Positions 44,180-53,487 are shown, counted from the stretch's first letter. The stretch: 64,000 bases of DNA from an uncultured Arenicella sp. (GCA_938048185.1 CALIVT010000026.1:28376-92375), one strand, 5' to 3'. Notes: generated by a model not told the origin, from the sequence alone. Program-made: numbers and translations.

Positions 44180-45010
44180 TTAAATACGTTCGAACGCGGT
44201 CTTCAATTTTGACGAATTTTCTGTCGCTCGCGCAAATCGCTCGATATAGTCAGCGTGCTCGGTGCCCATGACTCTGTCCCAAAACGTAAAGTAGAAACCG
44301 TAGTTGCCATTGCCTTTTTCGTGGTGCAAATCATGGTGGGTAACCGTGCTGAAAATACCAAGAATTGGGTGCTGCGCCCAACCTCTCGGGAACAGCTCAT
44401 AACCGCAATGTGCCATGGCGTTGCGAATTATTTGAATAAGCATGGCGCTAACAAACGCTACGTCGTGCATCGGCACTATGGTGAAAAATATTGGCACAAA
44501 TAGGTAAACTAAAATTGCTTCAGGCGGTGCAAACGAATACGCAGTAAAAGGAGTTGGATTGTGCGACCGGTGATGCGCCATGTGGAAGAACTTGTAGAAT
44601 CGCTTGTGATGCATAAAACGATGCGTCCAATAGAAATAGGTGTCCAAGCCAACAGTCCAAAGTACGACCGAAAACACCAGATAGACCCAGCCGTATTCCG
44701 CGACGTCGGTGTAAATTCTAAACACCGACTGCCCAAATATGCTCTGCAAGGTGTATTCGGTCAGGCTGTAGGCGAATACAAAGACGAGAATTGTGATGCT
44801 GGAGTTTCGAAGTTCGCGACCTATTTGTTTATTTCGAAGCTTGGCCGGTAGCGCTTTGCGAATACGCCGGTTCGCCAGCGCGCCTCGTAATAGTATCCAC
44901 GTAATGAAGAACGTTCCGCCGGCACCAATCAGGTAACGCATACCCTCAATGCGCATGCCTTCGGCTAAGTTAGTAACAAAGTAATCCAGTGCGCCGATAA
45001 TAAAGTCCAT
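44180..45010 (-). CDS. Fatty acid hydroxylase / sterol desaturase family protein
   Basis: A 276-residue integral membrane diiron enzyme. Three His clusters are present: HRFMHHKRFYKFFHMAHHRSH (about 130-150), a mid NAMAHCGYELFP, and VTHHDLHHEKGNGNYG (about 222-237). About five hydrophobic helices surround them. This superfamily hydroxylates or desaturates lipids and sterols. The AraC-family gene lies 141 bases upstream on the same strand and may control it. Substrate is unknown. Confidence 0.88.
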   Translation of the reverse strand: MDFIIGALDYFVTNLAEGMRIEGMRYLIGAGGTFFITWILLRGALANRRIRKALPAKLRNKQIGRELRNSSITILVFVFAYSLTEYTLQSIFGQSVFRIYTDVAEYGWVYLVFSVVLWTVGLDTYFYWTHRFMHHKRFYKFFHMAHHRSHNPTPFTAYSFAPPEAILVYLFVPIFFTIVPMHDVAFVSAMLIQIIRNAMAHCGYELFPRGWAQHPILGIFSTVTHHDLHHEKGNGNYGFYFTFWDRVMGTEHADYIERFARATENSSKLKTAFERI

Positions 45011-45151
45011 GGTCTTCTCCTGCGTTCACAGTAATTGATTTCGATGGGCTTACTCTACGAATGGCTTAGTGTGTTGTCTGCTCGGCATTGAAAAACACGC
45101 CTCGATTTTAAATACGAGGAGGTTTTTTTAGTTACGAATAGTTTCGTGGCG

Positions 45152-46207
45152 CTATGAGTGCTGGTTTTGGGCTAACTTTGTATTTCGATAGTCCGTTGGC
45201 GTCATGCCTTCGCTGTCCTTGAACGCCTTATTGAACGGTGCCAAGGAAGAAAAGCCAGCGTTTATCGCTAAGGTCAGAATGGGCGTTCTTGCGTTCTCTG
45301 GCTCGGCTAAGGCCACCTTAACTGCTTTAATGCGATAACTGTTAAGAAAGGCGGAATAGTTCCGATAACCCATCGATTGATTGATTAGGCTGCGCAATTG
45401 GTGCGGTGGTAAGCCGATTTGCGTCGACAGTTTGCCAATGCTCAAACCGTGCTCGGCGTAGGCGTTTTCAACCTCCATAATTTCCTTAAGGCGTTCGCGC
45501 GCAAGCTCGTCGCGTGGGTCTGTGGTTGGGGCGTCGAATTTTTGCCGAGCGGGAAACGCAAGCTTTTCTGGATGAAGCTGCGTCACCCAAAGTACCGCCC
45601 ACAAGGTGAGTGGTAGGGTGAAAAGGTAAATGGTCAACATTGGCAGGAATGGATCGATGTCTAATAATTTAGTGAAACGTTCCATTAAAATCGTGATGAC
45701 AATCATCGCAACCAGCGCGCCAGCAAAATATTTACGCATTTTGCGCCGACTCTCGACCAAGTCCTCGCGGTGGCCCGACAGCGCGATGTACATTAAATGC
45801 AACATCAGCACTATGCTGAGAGCCGACACCGCTATTTCCAAACCCTCAGTCCACGGTACATCGAAACCGAGAAAATACAGCCGTCCAGGTAGGTGCAAAG
45901 CAACGTAGATAAACGCGATCAACCACTGCTTGGGTCCCAGCCTAAATTCGTCGTCAAATAGCGCCAGTCCGAACCACCAAACGAAGATAAAGCTCAGCAT
46001 GTCAAACAGTCTTAACGCAATGCCGAGCTTGCCGGTGATAGAAATTTCAGGTTCACCGGTAGTTAGAAACAAGCAAATTACTGATAACAGCAGCGGCACG
46101 CCGAACTGCAACGCGCGAATGTGCCTTCCATCTCGCAAAATCAGTGCGATCAATGCCAGCGCGATGCCGATGCTCGAAAATTTCAGTAGCGCTTGGGTGA
46201 ATAGCAT
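45152..46207 (-). CDS. AraC-family regulator with an N-terminal membrane domain
   Basis: A 351-residue protein with about seven hydrophobic helices in residues 1-220 (a 7TM-type sensor) and a C-terminal AraC/XylS DNA-binding domain. The latter reads LSIGKLSTQIGLPPHQLRSL (about 258-277), FLNSYRIKAVKVAL (about 290-303) and ILTLAINAGFSSLAPFNKAF. Such membrane-embedded AraC proteins sense lipids or envelope signals. Its position just upstream of the sterol-desaturase-family gene supports a lipid connection, as inference only. Confidence 0.85.
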   Translation of the reverse strand: MLFTQALLKFSSIGIALALIALILRDGRHIRALQFGVPLLLSVICLFLTTGEPEISITGKLGIALRLFDMLSFIFVWWFGLALFDDEFRLGPKQWLIAFIYVALHLPGRLYFLGFDVPWTEGLEIAVSALSIVLMLHLMYIALSGHREDLVESRRKMRKYFAGALVAMIVITILMERFTKLLDIDPFLPMLTIYLFTLPLTLWAVLWVTQLHPEKLAFPARQKFDAPTTDPRDELARERLKEIMEVENAYAEHGLSIGKLSTQIGLPPHQLRSLINQSMGYRNYSAFLNSYRIKAVKVALAEPENARTPILTLAINAGFSSLAPFNKAFKDSEGMTPTDYRNTKLAQNQHS

Positions 46208-46243
46208 GGCCTAGCGGTGGACTGGTTTAGACGACATGATTTT

Positions 46244-46705
46244 TTATGATTCTGGCGCTAGTGATGCGAACTGCTCAATCACCTCGGCTCCGGTGAGGTT
46301 CTTAGTCGCATTGGCGAATTCATAATAATTGGGTTTTTCGTCAATGAAAATTTGATGGTCCATAAGTAGTCCCGCATCGTCAGCGAACAAACCTGCCGGC
46401 ATAATGTATTGGCCTGTGCTTTTGAATTTGTAGTAAAGGTGTGTACCGCAACGCTGACAAAATCCGCGCTCGGCCCAGTCAGAAGAATCGAATTGCGTTA
46501 CTTCGCCGTCGAAGCTTACGTCGACGCCACAATCTAGGCCTATATACGGGCCGCCAGACCAGGTTCGGCACATATTGCAATGACACACGCCAATCTCCGT
46601 AGAAACGACGTTGGCCTTGAAACTTGTAGCGTTACATAAACAGTGACCTTGAGCTGAAAATGGTTTATTCACAGAATCGTCCTCGTAATTAGGGGTTAGG
46701 TTCAT
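46244..46705 (-). CDS. GFA-family (glutathione-dependent formaldehyde-activating-like) protein
   Basis: A 153-residue protein of the GFA/CENP-V fold. Zinc-binding cysteines are seen in GHCLCNATSF, VCHCNMCRTWSGG and FCQRCGTHLYYKF. Enzymes of this fold include formaldehyde-glutathione synthases, but most members have no known function. There is no obvious partner gene such as adhC next to it. It is cytoplasmic. Confidence 0.85.
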   Translation of the reverse strand: MNLTPNYEDDSVNKPFSAQGHCLCNATSFKANVVSTEIGVCHCNMCRTWSGGPYIGLDCGVDVSFDGEVTQFDSSDWAERGFCQRCGTHLYYKFKSTGQYIMPAGLFADDAGLLMDHQIFIDEKPNYYEFANATKNLTGAEVIEQFASLAPES

Positions 46706-46826
46706 TCTTTATAACAAAAAGATCACTCAGCTGCAGATTAAAAAGACAAATCTCACCCATTCGGGTGAGGTGGCAGGTAGGCGCTTTGCTTATAATGGAG
46801 GTTTAGATTCGATAGGGAAATCAAAA

Positions 46827-47003
46827 ATGAAAATTTTAGTAAGTCGACTACCAGAGTCAGTGCTGTGTACCTTGCCAAACGGCGAGCAGGTCGAAATTAC
46901 AATGCTGAGCGCCGAGGGTGAGGACGTTTTGTCGGAACCCGATATTCAAATCGCGGTGGACATGTTGTTCGAGTATTCCGATTTTTTATCGTCCACGGTT
47001 TAG
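46827..47003 (+). CDS. Very small hypothetical protein
   Basis: A 58-residue protein starting at ATG 46827 with a GATAGGGAAA purine-rich site before it; an upstream in-frame start at 46770 is less convincing. The sequence is acidic (MKILVSRLPESVLCTLPNGE...) and ends in LFEYSDFLSSTV. I recognise no family, but codon usage looks normal and the ribosome site is acceptable. Confidence 0.45.
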   Translation: MKILVSRLPESVLCTLPNGEQVEITMLSAEGEDVLSEPDIQIAVDMLFEYSDFLSSTV

Positions 47004-47069
47004 CGTTTAGCGAACCTCTCGTTGGTTGGCATTCTACTGGGTTGCTTACTGCTCATTGTCGTTTACTTA

Positions 47070-47840
47070 CTACTCATTGTCGTCTAGCAGCAAGCTGATC
47101 ACGCTGCTTAAATTTTTCAGGTCACTCGAGCTTACAGGCGGGTTGGCGGGCGGTTCGCTAGGAGGTTCTGGCGGGTCGACCGGCGTTAGCGGCTCAAGTA
47201 AGCGCAAACTGAGTCTGGCGATAACCGGTTGCCCGACAAAAGGCGAATCGCCCTCAGCAAGTCGACTAATTCGCCCGCCGACGGTAGCTGGGTTGGCTAG
47301 ACTGAACGTGTTGCCTTCTTCCGTGCCAGCATCGTAAGCGCGAAGGTCCGCGGTAATATTGGGTCGCCATTGGCCATTTTCACGTAGTGCTAGAGCGGAT
47401 ACGCCAACAAACCAATCTGGACTGGGCGCAATCATCGTGATCAGCGTTAGAAACGCCTTGTCGTCGTCGACCTCTATTTGCGCGGTGCTGGTCTGTGGCA
47501 AGTTAAATTGCGAATCAAGCGTGATGGTTTGGCCTGCTAGCCCGGCTTGCCTTGCGTTCGCTATTTCGGCTGCGAGTGTTCCCGTAGCACCGACTTCAGC
47601 CACGGCCTCTACGCCGCGACTGGCGACGTCACCGTTGCGCCAAAACTCCGAACCTTGTTGGTGGGAGGTGCCAATGATCGTGGTGAAGTGCGCACTGCGT
47701 GGATAACTCCCGGGCGTTACATCGGCCTCGCTCCAGGTGCCTTGAAAGCTTATTTCATAGGTGGCTGCGAATAGATTTTGGTTGAGCAAGCTCGCGCTAC
47801 TGCCGACTACCGTAAACGCAATAATTATCAATAAACGCAT
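47070..47840 (-). CDS. Secreted spondin-domain protein
   Basis: A 256-residue protein with a signal peptide (TVVGSSASLLNQNLFA-AT). A spondin-N-like domain covers residues about 28-215: YEISFQGTWSEADVTPGSYP, then HFTTIIGTSHQQGSEFW, then MIAPSPDWFVGVSAL. A Pro-rich linker (LTPVDPPEPPSEPP) leads to a short hydrophobic/acidic end, SVISLLLDDNE. Such proteins are extracellular in marine bacteria, with a possible adhesive role. The C-tail resembles that of the unrelated cysteine-repeat protein at 21935. Confidence 0.8.
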   Translation of the reverse strand: MRLLIIIAFTVVGSSASLLNQNLFAATYEISFQGTWSEADVTPGSYPRSAHFTTIIGTSHQQGSEFWRNGDVASRGVEAVAEVGATGTLAAEIANARQAGLAGQTITLDSQFNLPQTSTAQIEVDDDKAFLTLITMIAPSPDWFVGVSALALRENGQWRPNITADLRAYDAGTEEGNTFSLANPATVGGRISRLAEGDSPFVGQPVIARLSLRLLEPLTPVDPPEPPSEPPANPPVSSSDLKNLSSVISLLLDDNE

Positions 47841-48044
47841 ATTATTGTAGGGAAGTGATTCTTTATTAAATAATAAAGAACTGGTTTAGGCGTATATGCT
47901 TACAATTAGTTGCTCGATACTGCGGCGAGCCCTTAATTAGTAAGCCAGTGTCGTTAGCTATCTCTGATCGGTTTTTTACAAGTATTATTCGAAACACTTA
48001 GCGCCTTGGTATACTGTTTTAAATCATACCCACTACGGCCGTTT

Positions 48045-48653
48045 ATGAGCATTACTATTCCTTTCTCAGAAGCTTGCGAGCGTAATAAAGACGTGATTCT
48101 TGATGTGCTGCGCCCGCACCTTCAGAGTATTGAATCGGTGCTTGAGATTGGTAGCGGCACAGCGCAACACGCGGTCCACTTCGCGCGTGCGTTTACCCAA
48201 TTGCAGTGGCAATGCGCCGACCAAGCCCACTATATCGACGGCATCGAGGCGCAGCTGGGCGTCGCTAACGTCGACAATGTATTGGCACCACTGCTTATTG
48301 ACGTCAAGCAGCCGGTTTGGGTTGCATCTGGGCAGCGCTTCGAGGCAGTTTTCAGCGCAAACACGTTCCATATTATGAGCTTAGCCGAGGTTGAAATGTT
48401 TTTCTCGAGGCTTCCCACCGTTATCTTTGAAAATGGCTTGCTGATTGTTTATGGGCCTTTTAAGTATGGCGGCGACTTCACCAGCGAAAGTAATGCTATG
48501 TTTGATGCAAATTTGCGTTCGCGCGAGTGTGGCAGCGCTATACGCGATTTTGAACAGGTTAATCAGTTTGCCAACGAGGTGGGTTTCAGTTTAGTTGCCG
48601 ATCACGCTATGCCAGCCAACAACCAATGTCTGATTTGGCAACACGGCGCTTGA
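48045..48653 (+). CDS. DUF938 S-adenosylmethionine-dependent methyltransferase
   Basis: A 202-residue protein when begun at ATG 48045; an in-frame GTG at 48006 would add 13 residues lacking homology. Motif I is SVLEIGSGTAQHAVHFA, and the family pattern AFSEACERNKDVIL-like at the N-terminus (PFSEACERNKDVILDVL) matches DUF938. A later VYGPFKYGGDFTSESNAMFD is also typical. It is cytoplasmic with unknown methyl acceptor. The next gene, a serine hydrolase, follows after 43 bases. Confidence 0.85.
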   Translation: MSITIPFSEACERNKDVILDVLRPHLQSIESVLEIGSGTAQHAVHFARAFTQLQWQCADQAHYIDGIEAQLGVANVDNVLAPLLIDVKQPVWVASGQRFEAVFSANTFHIMSLAEVEMFFSRLPTVIFENGLLIVYGPFKYGGDFTSESNAMFDANLRSRECGSAIRDFEQVNQFANEVGFSLVADHAMPANNQCLIWQHGA

Positions 48654-48696
48654 CATACTGCTCTCTTAACGCATTACTCTAGTCGAGGTTGATAAT

Positions 48697-49902
48697 ATGA
48701 AACTGATTAAAATTATTCTATTCATTGTATTGGTGTTCGCGCTCGTGGTGGCGGGTTGGTATTACCGGCCGTGGTCTGAGTATTCGCCTCAAAAAATAGC
48801 GTCTCTGCAAGACCCAGCCAAGTACGTGGAAAATTTCCAAATGATGGATCGCTTAATACCCTATAAGACGGTTTTGAGCGGTACGGACACTAAATTGTTC
48901 GGTGAGCAATTGTCGCCGATAGATCCGCAATATGTGTTTAATGGTGAGCCTCGGGTTTTGAGTGACTATCTTAGCGAATCGGTGACCACCGGTTTGCTGG
49001 TTGTGAAAGATGGCATTATTCGGCACGAACAATATTATCGCGGCGCAAATAGAGAAACCTTATTGACCTCATGGTCGGTTGCAAAAAGTTTTGTCGCCAC
49101 GGCAATTGCCATGGCGCACAAAGAGGGTTTGATCGAAAGCCTGGATGACCGAGCGGACAAATACGCGGTGCAATACGCGGGCTCTGATTTCGGTTCGAGC
49201 AGTCTCGCTAGCCTGTTAGCAATGTCAACCGGGTTGGATTTTCTCGAAGACTACGTATCTGATGATTCTGATATTCGGCCGTATTTTTTCAATAGCTTCA
49301 TCTTAGGTGATGACCCAGATAGTTTGCTGTTGACGTTCGAGCGCAACCGGGACGCGTTTACCGACTTTGACTATATCTCGCCGAATTCTCACGTTCTCTC
49401 AGCAGTATTAAGAGCCGTTTATAAGAAGCCTTTAGCGAACATTATTTCGGAAAAAATATGGCAGCCCATGGGCATGGAAGCAGACGCTACCTGGCTACAG
49501 CACCGTAACGATGAGCGCGGCGTTGCGCTGGGCTATTGTTGTCTAAATGCTCGTTTGCGAGATTATGCGCGCTTCGGTCAGTTCTATTTGGACACGCTGC
49601 ATGGTCAGGGCCCAGCGCATAGTACTCTTTCTGAGTCGTGGTTGCAGGGCTTGGCCGTGCCGGCGAGCGAGGCTCACACACCGGGCGGGGAAAAATATTC
49701 AGGCCGTGGCTACAGCACGCACTTTTGGTTGCCTAAACAGCGCCGCGGGGTTTTCTTTGCGTCTGGCGTCTATGGTCAAACTATCTGGATTGACCCGGCA
49801 CGCAAGTTGGTGATTGTGAAGACCTCGGCCGATAGTAACTTCGCGTCGCGTTTTGCCGAGAATGAGGCCGCTTTCGAAGCCATTTCACAACTTTACGACT
49901 AG
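48697..49902 (+). CDS. Membrane-anchored beta-lactamase-fold serine hydrolase
   Basis: A 401-residue protein with an N-terminal membrane anchor (residues about 4-22) and the class C beta-lactamase/esterase fold. The SxxK motif is SVAK (Ser127, Lys130). The second motif is around DYISPNSHV, and a third-motif-like FASGVYGQTIWIDP sits near residue 350. Family members include penicillin-binding proteins and esterases; a true beta-lactamase role is not implied. It precedes a YcaQ-type gene by three bases, suggesting one transcript. Confidence 0.85.
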   Translation: MKLIKIILFIVLVFALVVAGWYYRPWSEYSPQKIASLQDPAKYVENFQMMDRLIPYKTVLSGTDTKLFGEQLSPIDPQYVFNGEPRVLSDYLSESVTTGLLVVKDGIIRHEQYYRGANRETLLTSWSVAKSFVATAIAMAHKEGLIESLDDRADKYAVQYAGSDFGSSSLASLLAMSTGLDFLEDYVSDDSDIRPYFFNSFILGDDPDSLLLTFERNRDAFTDFDYISPNSHVLSAVLRAVYKKPLANIISEKIWQPMGMEADATWLQHRNDERGVALGYCCLNARLRDYARFGQFYLDTLHGQGPAHSTLSESWLQGLAVPASEAHTPGGEKYSGRGYSTHFWLPKQRRGVFFASGVYGQTIWIDPARKLVIVKTSADSNFASRFAENEAAFEAISQLYD

Positions 49903-49905
49903 CCG

Positions 49906-51120
49906 GTGGCGATCGAAACGACCGCGCTCACTGTCAACCAAGCACGCCGGTTGGTGCTTGCTAGTCAGGGGTTGCATCGTCAAGGTGATTTCGGCAAAGG
50001 CTTGAACGCCGTCACTGCGGTGGCGCAAAGGCTCAGTTATGTACAAATTGATACTATTTCTGTGGTGCAGCGCGCGCATCATCACACGCTTTGGAATCGA
50101 GCGCGATCTTATCAGCCTGACCTTTTGGATGCCGCGGTCGAGCAGCGCCAGCTATTCGAGTATTGGTCGCACGCCGCTGCTTACTTACCCATGGCTGACT
50201 ATCGCTTTTCATTGCCGCGCAAACACGCAATTGCATCGGGCCAGCGCCATTGGTACGACAAGGACCCACATCAAGCCAAGTTTGTACTAGACCGAGTTCG
50301 TGCTGAAGGGCCATTGCAGGCGTCAGACTTCAAGCAAGCTCGTTCTATAAAACGGACCGGTTGGGGCGACCTAAAGCCATCGAAGCTCGCACTAGAGCAA
50401 TTGTTTATGGAAGGCGAACTGATGATTCGCCGCCGCAATGGATTTCAAAAAGTATTTGATTTGGCCGAGCGTGTGATACCCGACGGTATCGACACCTCTA
50501 CACCGACGGCGGTCGACTATTACGACCATTTGATTTTTCGTTATTTAAACGCAAATGGCTTAGGCACACCGGCGGAAATCGCGTATTTGCGTAAGGGTTT
50601 AAAGCCGCTAATCGCCAGACGATGCCTAGACCTAGCAGAAAATGGCGAGCTGCAAATAGTAATCGTCGGCCGTGCTGAGTATTTTGTGCGAAGCGCTGCG
50701 CTTGCGCGCCTTCGACAAAAGCAAAGCCGCACAGCGGTCAAGATTTTGTCGCCATTTGATAATTTAGTAATACAACGATCAAGAATGCGCGACTTGTTTG
50801 ATTTTGACTACCAGATCGAATGTTACGTGCCGCCGGCTAAACGTAAATATGGCTATTTCGCATTACCAATTCTTGCAGGCCAGGATTTTATTGGTCGTGT
50901 TGATGCTAAAGTTGATCGTAAGGCCGGCTTGCTTACACTCAATAATGTGGCACTACAGATCGAAAATTTTGATGATTATCAGCCTGCCCTTACTTCAGCA
51001 CTACATGCGTTTATGAGTTTTAACGGCGCTTCAAGCCTGCGAGTCAGCCACGCAAGCTTAAACGGCAAAGCAGTGCCCGCTCGCCAATTTGAAAAGCAAA
51101 TCACGCGAGATTTACCGTAA
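49906..51120 (+). CDS. YcaQ/AlkX-type winged-helix DNA glycosylase
   Basis: A 404-residue HTH_42 family protein with a GTG start three bases after the hydrolase stop. The N-terminal winged helix is followed by LSYVQIDTISVVQRAHHHTLWNR, which contains the Q-I-D motif (Gln47, Asp49) described for YcaQ/AlkX enzymes. Middle and C-terminal winged-helix segments (FIGRVDAKVDRKAGLL) complete the fold. Family enzymes excise bulky alkyl adducts and unhook interstrand crosslinks. Cytoplasmic, nucleoid-associated. Confidence 0.85.
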   Translation: MAIETTALTVNQARRLVLASQGLHRQGDFGKGLNAVTAVAQRLSYVQIDTISVVQRAHHHTLWNRARSYQPDLLDAAVEQRQLFEYWSHAAAYLPMADYRFSLPRKHAIASGQRHWYDKDPHQAKFVLDRVRAEGPLQASDFKQARSIKRTGWGDLKPSKLALEQLFMEGELMIRRRNGFQKVFDLAERVIPDGIDTSTPTAVDYYDHLIFRYLNANGLGTPAEIAYLRKGLKPLIARRCLDLAENGELQIVIVGRAEYFVRSAALARLRQKQSRTAVKILSPFDNLVIQRSRMRDLFDFDYQIECYVPPAKRKYGYFALPILAGQDFIGRVDAKVDRKAGLLTLNNVALQIENFDDYQPALTSALHAFMSFNGASSLRVSHASLNGKAVPARQFEKQITRDLP

Positions 51121-51201
51121 GAGGCCTCTGGTAGGTGAAAATAGTACAAAATTTATTCGAAACGGTTGCGACTCTTTTGCGGCTAGGCGCATCTTAAGGT
51201 T

Positions 51202-51843
51202 ATGCAGGGGAGACACGGCCAGCCATCAATACAACATCAACGCTTCCAGCAGTTGGTAAGCTGTGGCGTGCTTGAAGCCGCTAAGCGTGGCGATCGCGCA
51301 GCGCACACGGTGCTTTATCAAACGTATTCGCAAGCGGTGTTTACCCTCGCCCTTGGTATTTGCAGCAACCGGCAGTGTGCCGAAGACGTGCTTCACAATA
51401 CTTATATTAAGTTAATTGACAAACTGCCGTCGTTCGAAGGTCGTGCACCCTTGGGTATGTGGATTCGACAGATTGCGGTAAATGAAAGTTTAATGTATCT
51501 GAGAAAGCATAAGAAACACAAAGCGGTCGTCTCTAGTGACGAGTTTAGTTTTTTCGAAGATTGTAACGAGTTGTCGGAAGACGATCACTATCCAAGCTCA
51601 TCGCAAGACTTCACTCAGCGCTTAGATGCGCAGACTGACATTGGCAATATGCTGAGTAAGTTGCCCGAAGACATGCGTATGGTGCTCTGGCTAAAAGAAG
51701 TCGAGGGCTACACTCACAACGAAATCGCAACATTAACGAATAAGACCCCCAGTTATTCCAAGTCGGTGGTATCGCGTGCCTTACAATTTTTAAGGGAGCG
51801 TTTACCGCTTAACGAACAGACTCTATCAGATCTAAGTGTCTAG
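51202..51843 (+). CDS. ECF-type RNA polymerase sigma factor
   Basis: A 213-residue sigma-70 family protein. The sigma-2 region covers CAEDVLHNTYIKLIDKL and MWIRQIAVNESLMYLRKHKK. The sigma-4 helix-turn-helix is VLWLKEVEGYTHNEIATLTN. There is no sigma-1.1 or sigma-3, as expected for the extracytoplasmic-function class. The next gene is a zinc-finger-type anti-sigma factor starting 15 bases after the stop, so they form an operon and probably a regulatory pair. It responds to an unidentified envelope signal. Confidence 0.92.
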   Translation: MQGRHGQPSIQHQRFQQLVSCGVLEAAKRGDRAAHTVLYQTYSQAVFTLALGICSNRQCAEDVLHNTYIKLIDKLPSFEGRAPLGMWIRQIAVNESLMYLRKHKKHKAVVSSDEFSFFEDCNELSEDDHYPSSSQDFTQRLDAQTDIGNMLSKLPEDMRMVLWLKEVEGYTHNEIATLTNKTPSYSKSVVSRALQFLRERLPLNEQTLSDLSV

Positions 51844-51858
51844 CTAGGAGATTTGAAT

Positions 51859-52560
51859 ATGCAAAAAGATAATAGAAATCAGCCGTCCACGCACGCTAAT
51901 ACCGACGAGCTGCTCGATTATTTGAACGACGAGCAACGCAGTAACTCTAGCGCTACTAAGTCGGCGCATATTCGTGAATGCGATCACTGCCAAGCTGAGT
52001 TGAACGCACTGTCAACGATAGGCCCGGTTTTATTTAATCATGTCGATGAGAAACCTCGTGACGAGGTTTGGGAACGGTTGCAAAGGTCGCTCTATAGTGG
52101 AACCAGCGAAAGTGATGTAGTGACACGGGTGCATCAAGCTGAAGTTTATCAGCTGCGACCCAGCGTGTATCAGTCTCTGAGTAAATCGATTTATGCATTG
52201 GCCGCGTCGGTTGCATTTGTGGGTGTGATTGGCGTCTTCATGTTTTCTCAGCAACAATCTAACAATCAGCAAACTCAACGTCTGCAAGCAAGTATCAATG
52301 AGTTGATGACTAACTCACGCGGCTTGGAACAATCGTTGCAAACCGTAGCACTACAAAATCGAGCCTTGAGCGATGCTAACCAGCGCGTTGCGGACCGATT
52401 GTATTGGAAGCTAACCTATGTCGATCAATTGATTCACGAGGCGGCCCCAGAAGACAGCGAGCGAGTAAAAACGCTTTGGAATGATCGCGTTGAAGCGCTC
52501 AACGAACTCAGACAAATTTATTTCGAGCGCGACAGCGCCCGAGAAACCTCGGAAATATAA
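51859..52560 (+). CDS. Zinc-type membrane anti-sigma factor
   Basis: A 233-residue protein starting at ATG 51859 (TAGGAG eight bases upstream; a TTG at 51853 is less likely). A zinc-anti-sigma (ZAS) motif HxxxCxxC appears in SAHIRECDHCQAEL (about 34-47). One transmembrane helix lies at about 111-132 (SIYALAASVAFVGVIGVFMF). A coiled coil then spans the periplasmic part (LQASINELMTNSRGLEQSLQ...). It should bind the upstream ECF sigma and release it on signal. The next gene encodes a PDZ protein in the same operon. Confidence 0.85.
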   Translation: MQKDNRNQPSTHANTDELLDYLNDEQRSNSSATKSAHIRECDHCQAELNALSTIGPVLFNHVDEKPRDEVWERLQRSLYSGTSESDVVTRVHQAEVYQLRPSVYQSLSKSIYALAASVAFVGVIGVFMFSQQQSNNQQTQRLQASINELMTNSRGLEQSLQTVALQNRALSDANQRVADRLYWKLTYVDQLIHEAAPEDSERVKTLWNDRVEALNELRQIYFERDSARETSEI

Positions 52561-52571
52561 GGTGCAGCAAA

Positions 52572-53090
52572 ATGACTAACAAAAATCACATCCGACCTTT
52601 AGCTTTTTTACTTGGGCTTGCATTATACGCTACCAATATAGCCAGTTACGCAGGGAGTGTTGATGAACTCAAGCATGAGATAAGTTTCCTGGCGAAGAAG
52701 CTCTTGGACCAAAGCGGCAAAGACACGATCACCATCAAACAGGCAGCGGCAATGAAACCGTTTATAGGTGTGTGTCCTGAACCGAGCGCACGCGGTATTA
52801 AACTAACCTGCATAACGCCAGGGCATAACGCCGCAAAAGCGGGTTTGCAAACCGGCGACTTAGTAATCGCGATAGACCGTTTGAGTATGGTTAGTAACGA
52901 GTCTGACAAAAAGCATCACCATTCAGCCTATCGTCGAGTGTTTAGTAGTTTGAACACTGGTAAGACCTTGCTATTTACCGTATTGCGGGGCAGCGAAGAA
53001 ATGAAAATCAATGTGACCGTAGGAGCGATAAGTCACCCTGCATACACAATGACAGTCAGCAAAGACCAAATCCCCGAGAGTGGTGATTGA
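52572..53090 (+). CDS. Exported PDZ-domain protein
   Basis: A 172-residue protein with a signal peptide (cleavage near IASYA-GS, about residue 24) and one PDZ domain (residues about 55-145: TCITPGHNAAKAGLQTGDLVIAIDRLSM...). It lies 12 bases after the anti-sigma gene and is probably part of the sigma/anti-sigma unit. A plausible role is to present or sense misfolded envelope peptides, but no protease domain is present. It is the last gene before the integron array, convergent with it. Confidence 0.8.
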   Translation: MTNKNHIRPLAFLLGLALYATNIASYAGSVDELKHEISFLAKKLLDQSGKDTITIKQAAAMKPFIGVCPEPSARGIKLTCITPGHNAAKAGLQTGDLVIAIDRLSMVSNESDKKHHHSAYRRVFSSLNTGKTLLFTVLRGSEEMKINVTVGAISHPAYTMTVSKDQIPESGD

Positions 53091-53110
53091 ATCTTTTGAC
53101 AAATATCTCA

Positions 53111-53142
53111 AATATAACGCCTTTGTATAGGTCCTGCTTTAC
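53111..53142 (-). other. Degenerate terminal attC
   Basis: TATAACGCCTTTGTAT is present, but the rest of the site is eroded. This marks the distal array boundary. Confidence 0.5.
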
Positions 53143-53412
53143 TCATAGTTGCAGGCCAGATTGAGTTCTGAGCTGTTCTTTTTCACCTTCAGTTAACTCT
53201 CTCCAGTCTTTATTGAGAATTGCGCCTTCTAGAGAATATAAATAGTAGCAAAGAGGTAACTTTTTAGTTGGTTCCTTGTTCTGTAACCATTTATAAGCTT
53301 TTACCGAGCCAATTCTTTTTAAATCAGTTTCACTTCTGATATCTATATCATTTAGCTTTTGAGCTAAAGTCTTGCCTATATTTTGCAAACTCGTTAATGA
53401 TTTCTTTTTCAT
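53143..53412 (-). CDS. Cassette: TfoX C-terminal-domain protein
   Basis: An 89-residue protein matching the TfoX C-terminal domain: SLTSLQNIGKTLAQKLNDID, then SETDLKRIGSVKAYKWL and LEGAILNKDWRELTEGEKE. The N-terminal TfoX domain is absent. In full TfoX/Sxy proteins this domain belongs to competence activators; stand-alone copies are common in arrays and of unknown function. It is the last, distal cassette. Confidence 0.8.
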   Translation of the reverse strand: MKKKSLTSLQNIGKTLAQKLNDIDIRSETDLKRIGSVKAYKWLQNKEPTKKLPLCYYLYSLEGAILNKDWRELTEGEKEQLRTQSGLQL

Positions 53413-53430
53413 AGTTCAGGTATTAGTAAA

Positions 53431-53487
53431 CATAACGCGTCCCTCGGAGCCAGCTTGCTGGCGGAGTGAAGTTTGGCAACTTTATGT
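53431..53487 (-). other. attC site
   Basis: CATAACGCG through TCGGAGCCAGC/GCTGGCGGAG to CAACTTTATGTT: an imperfect inverted repeat of the GCGGAG family, shortened on the left. Confidence 0.75.

Noticed and set aside
48697..49902. Class C beta-lactamase
   Set aside because: The SxxK fold is shared with many esterases and PBP-like proteins; the membrane anchor and motif context do not support a resistance enzyme.
53143..53412. Competence regulator TfoX
   Set aside because: Only the C-terminal domain is present; the regulatory N-terminal domain is missing.
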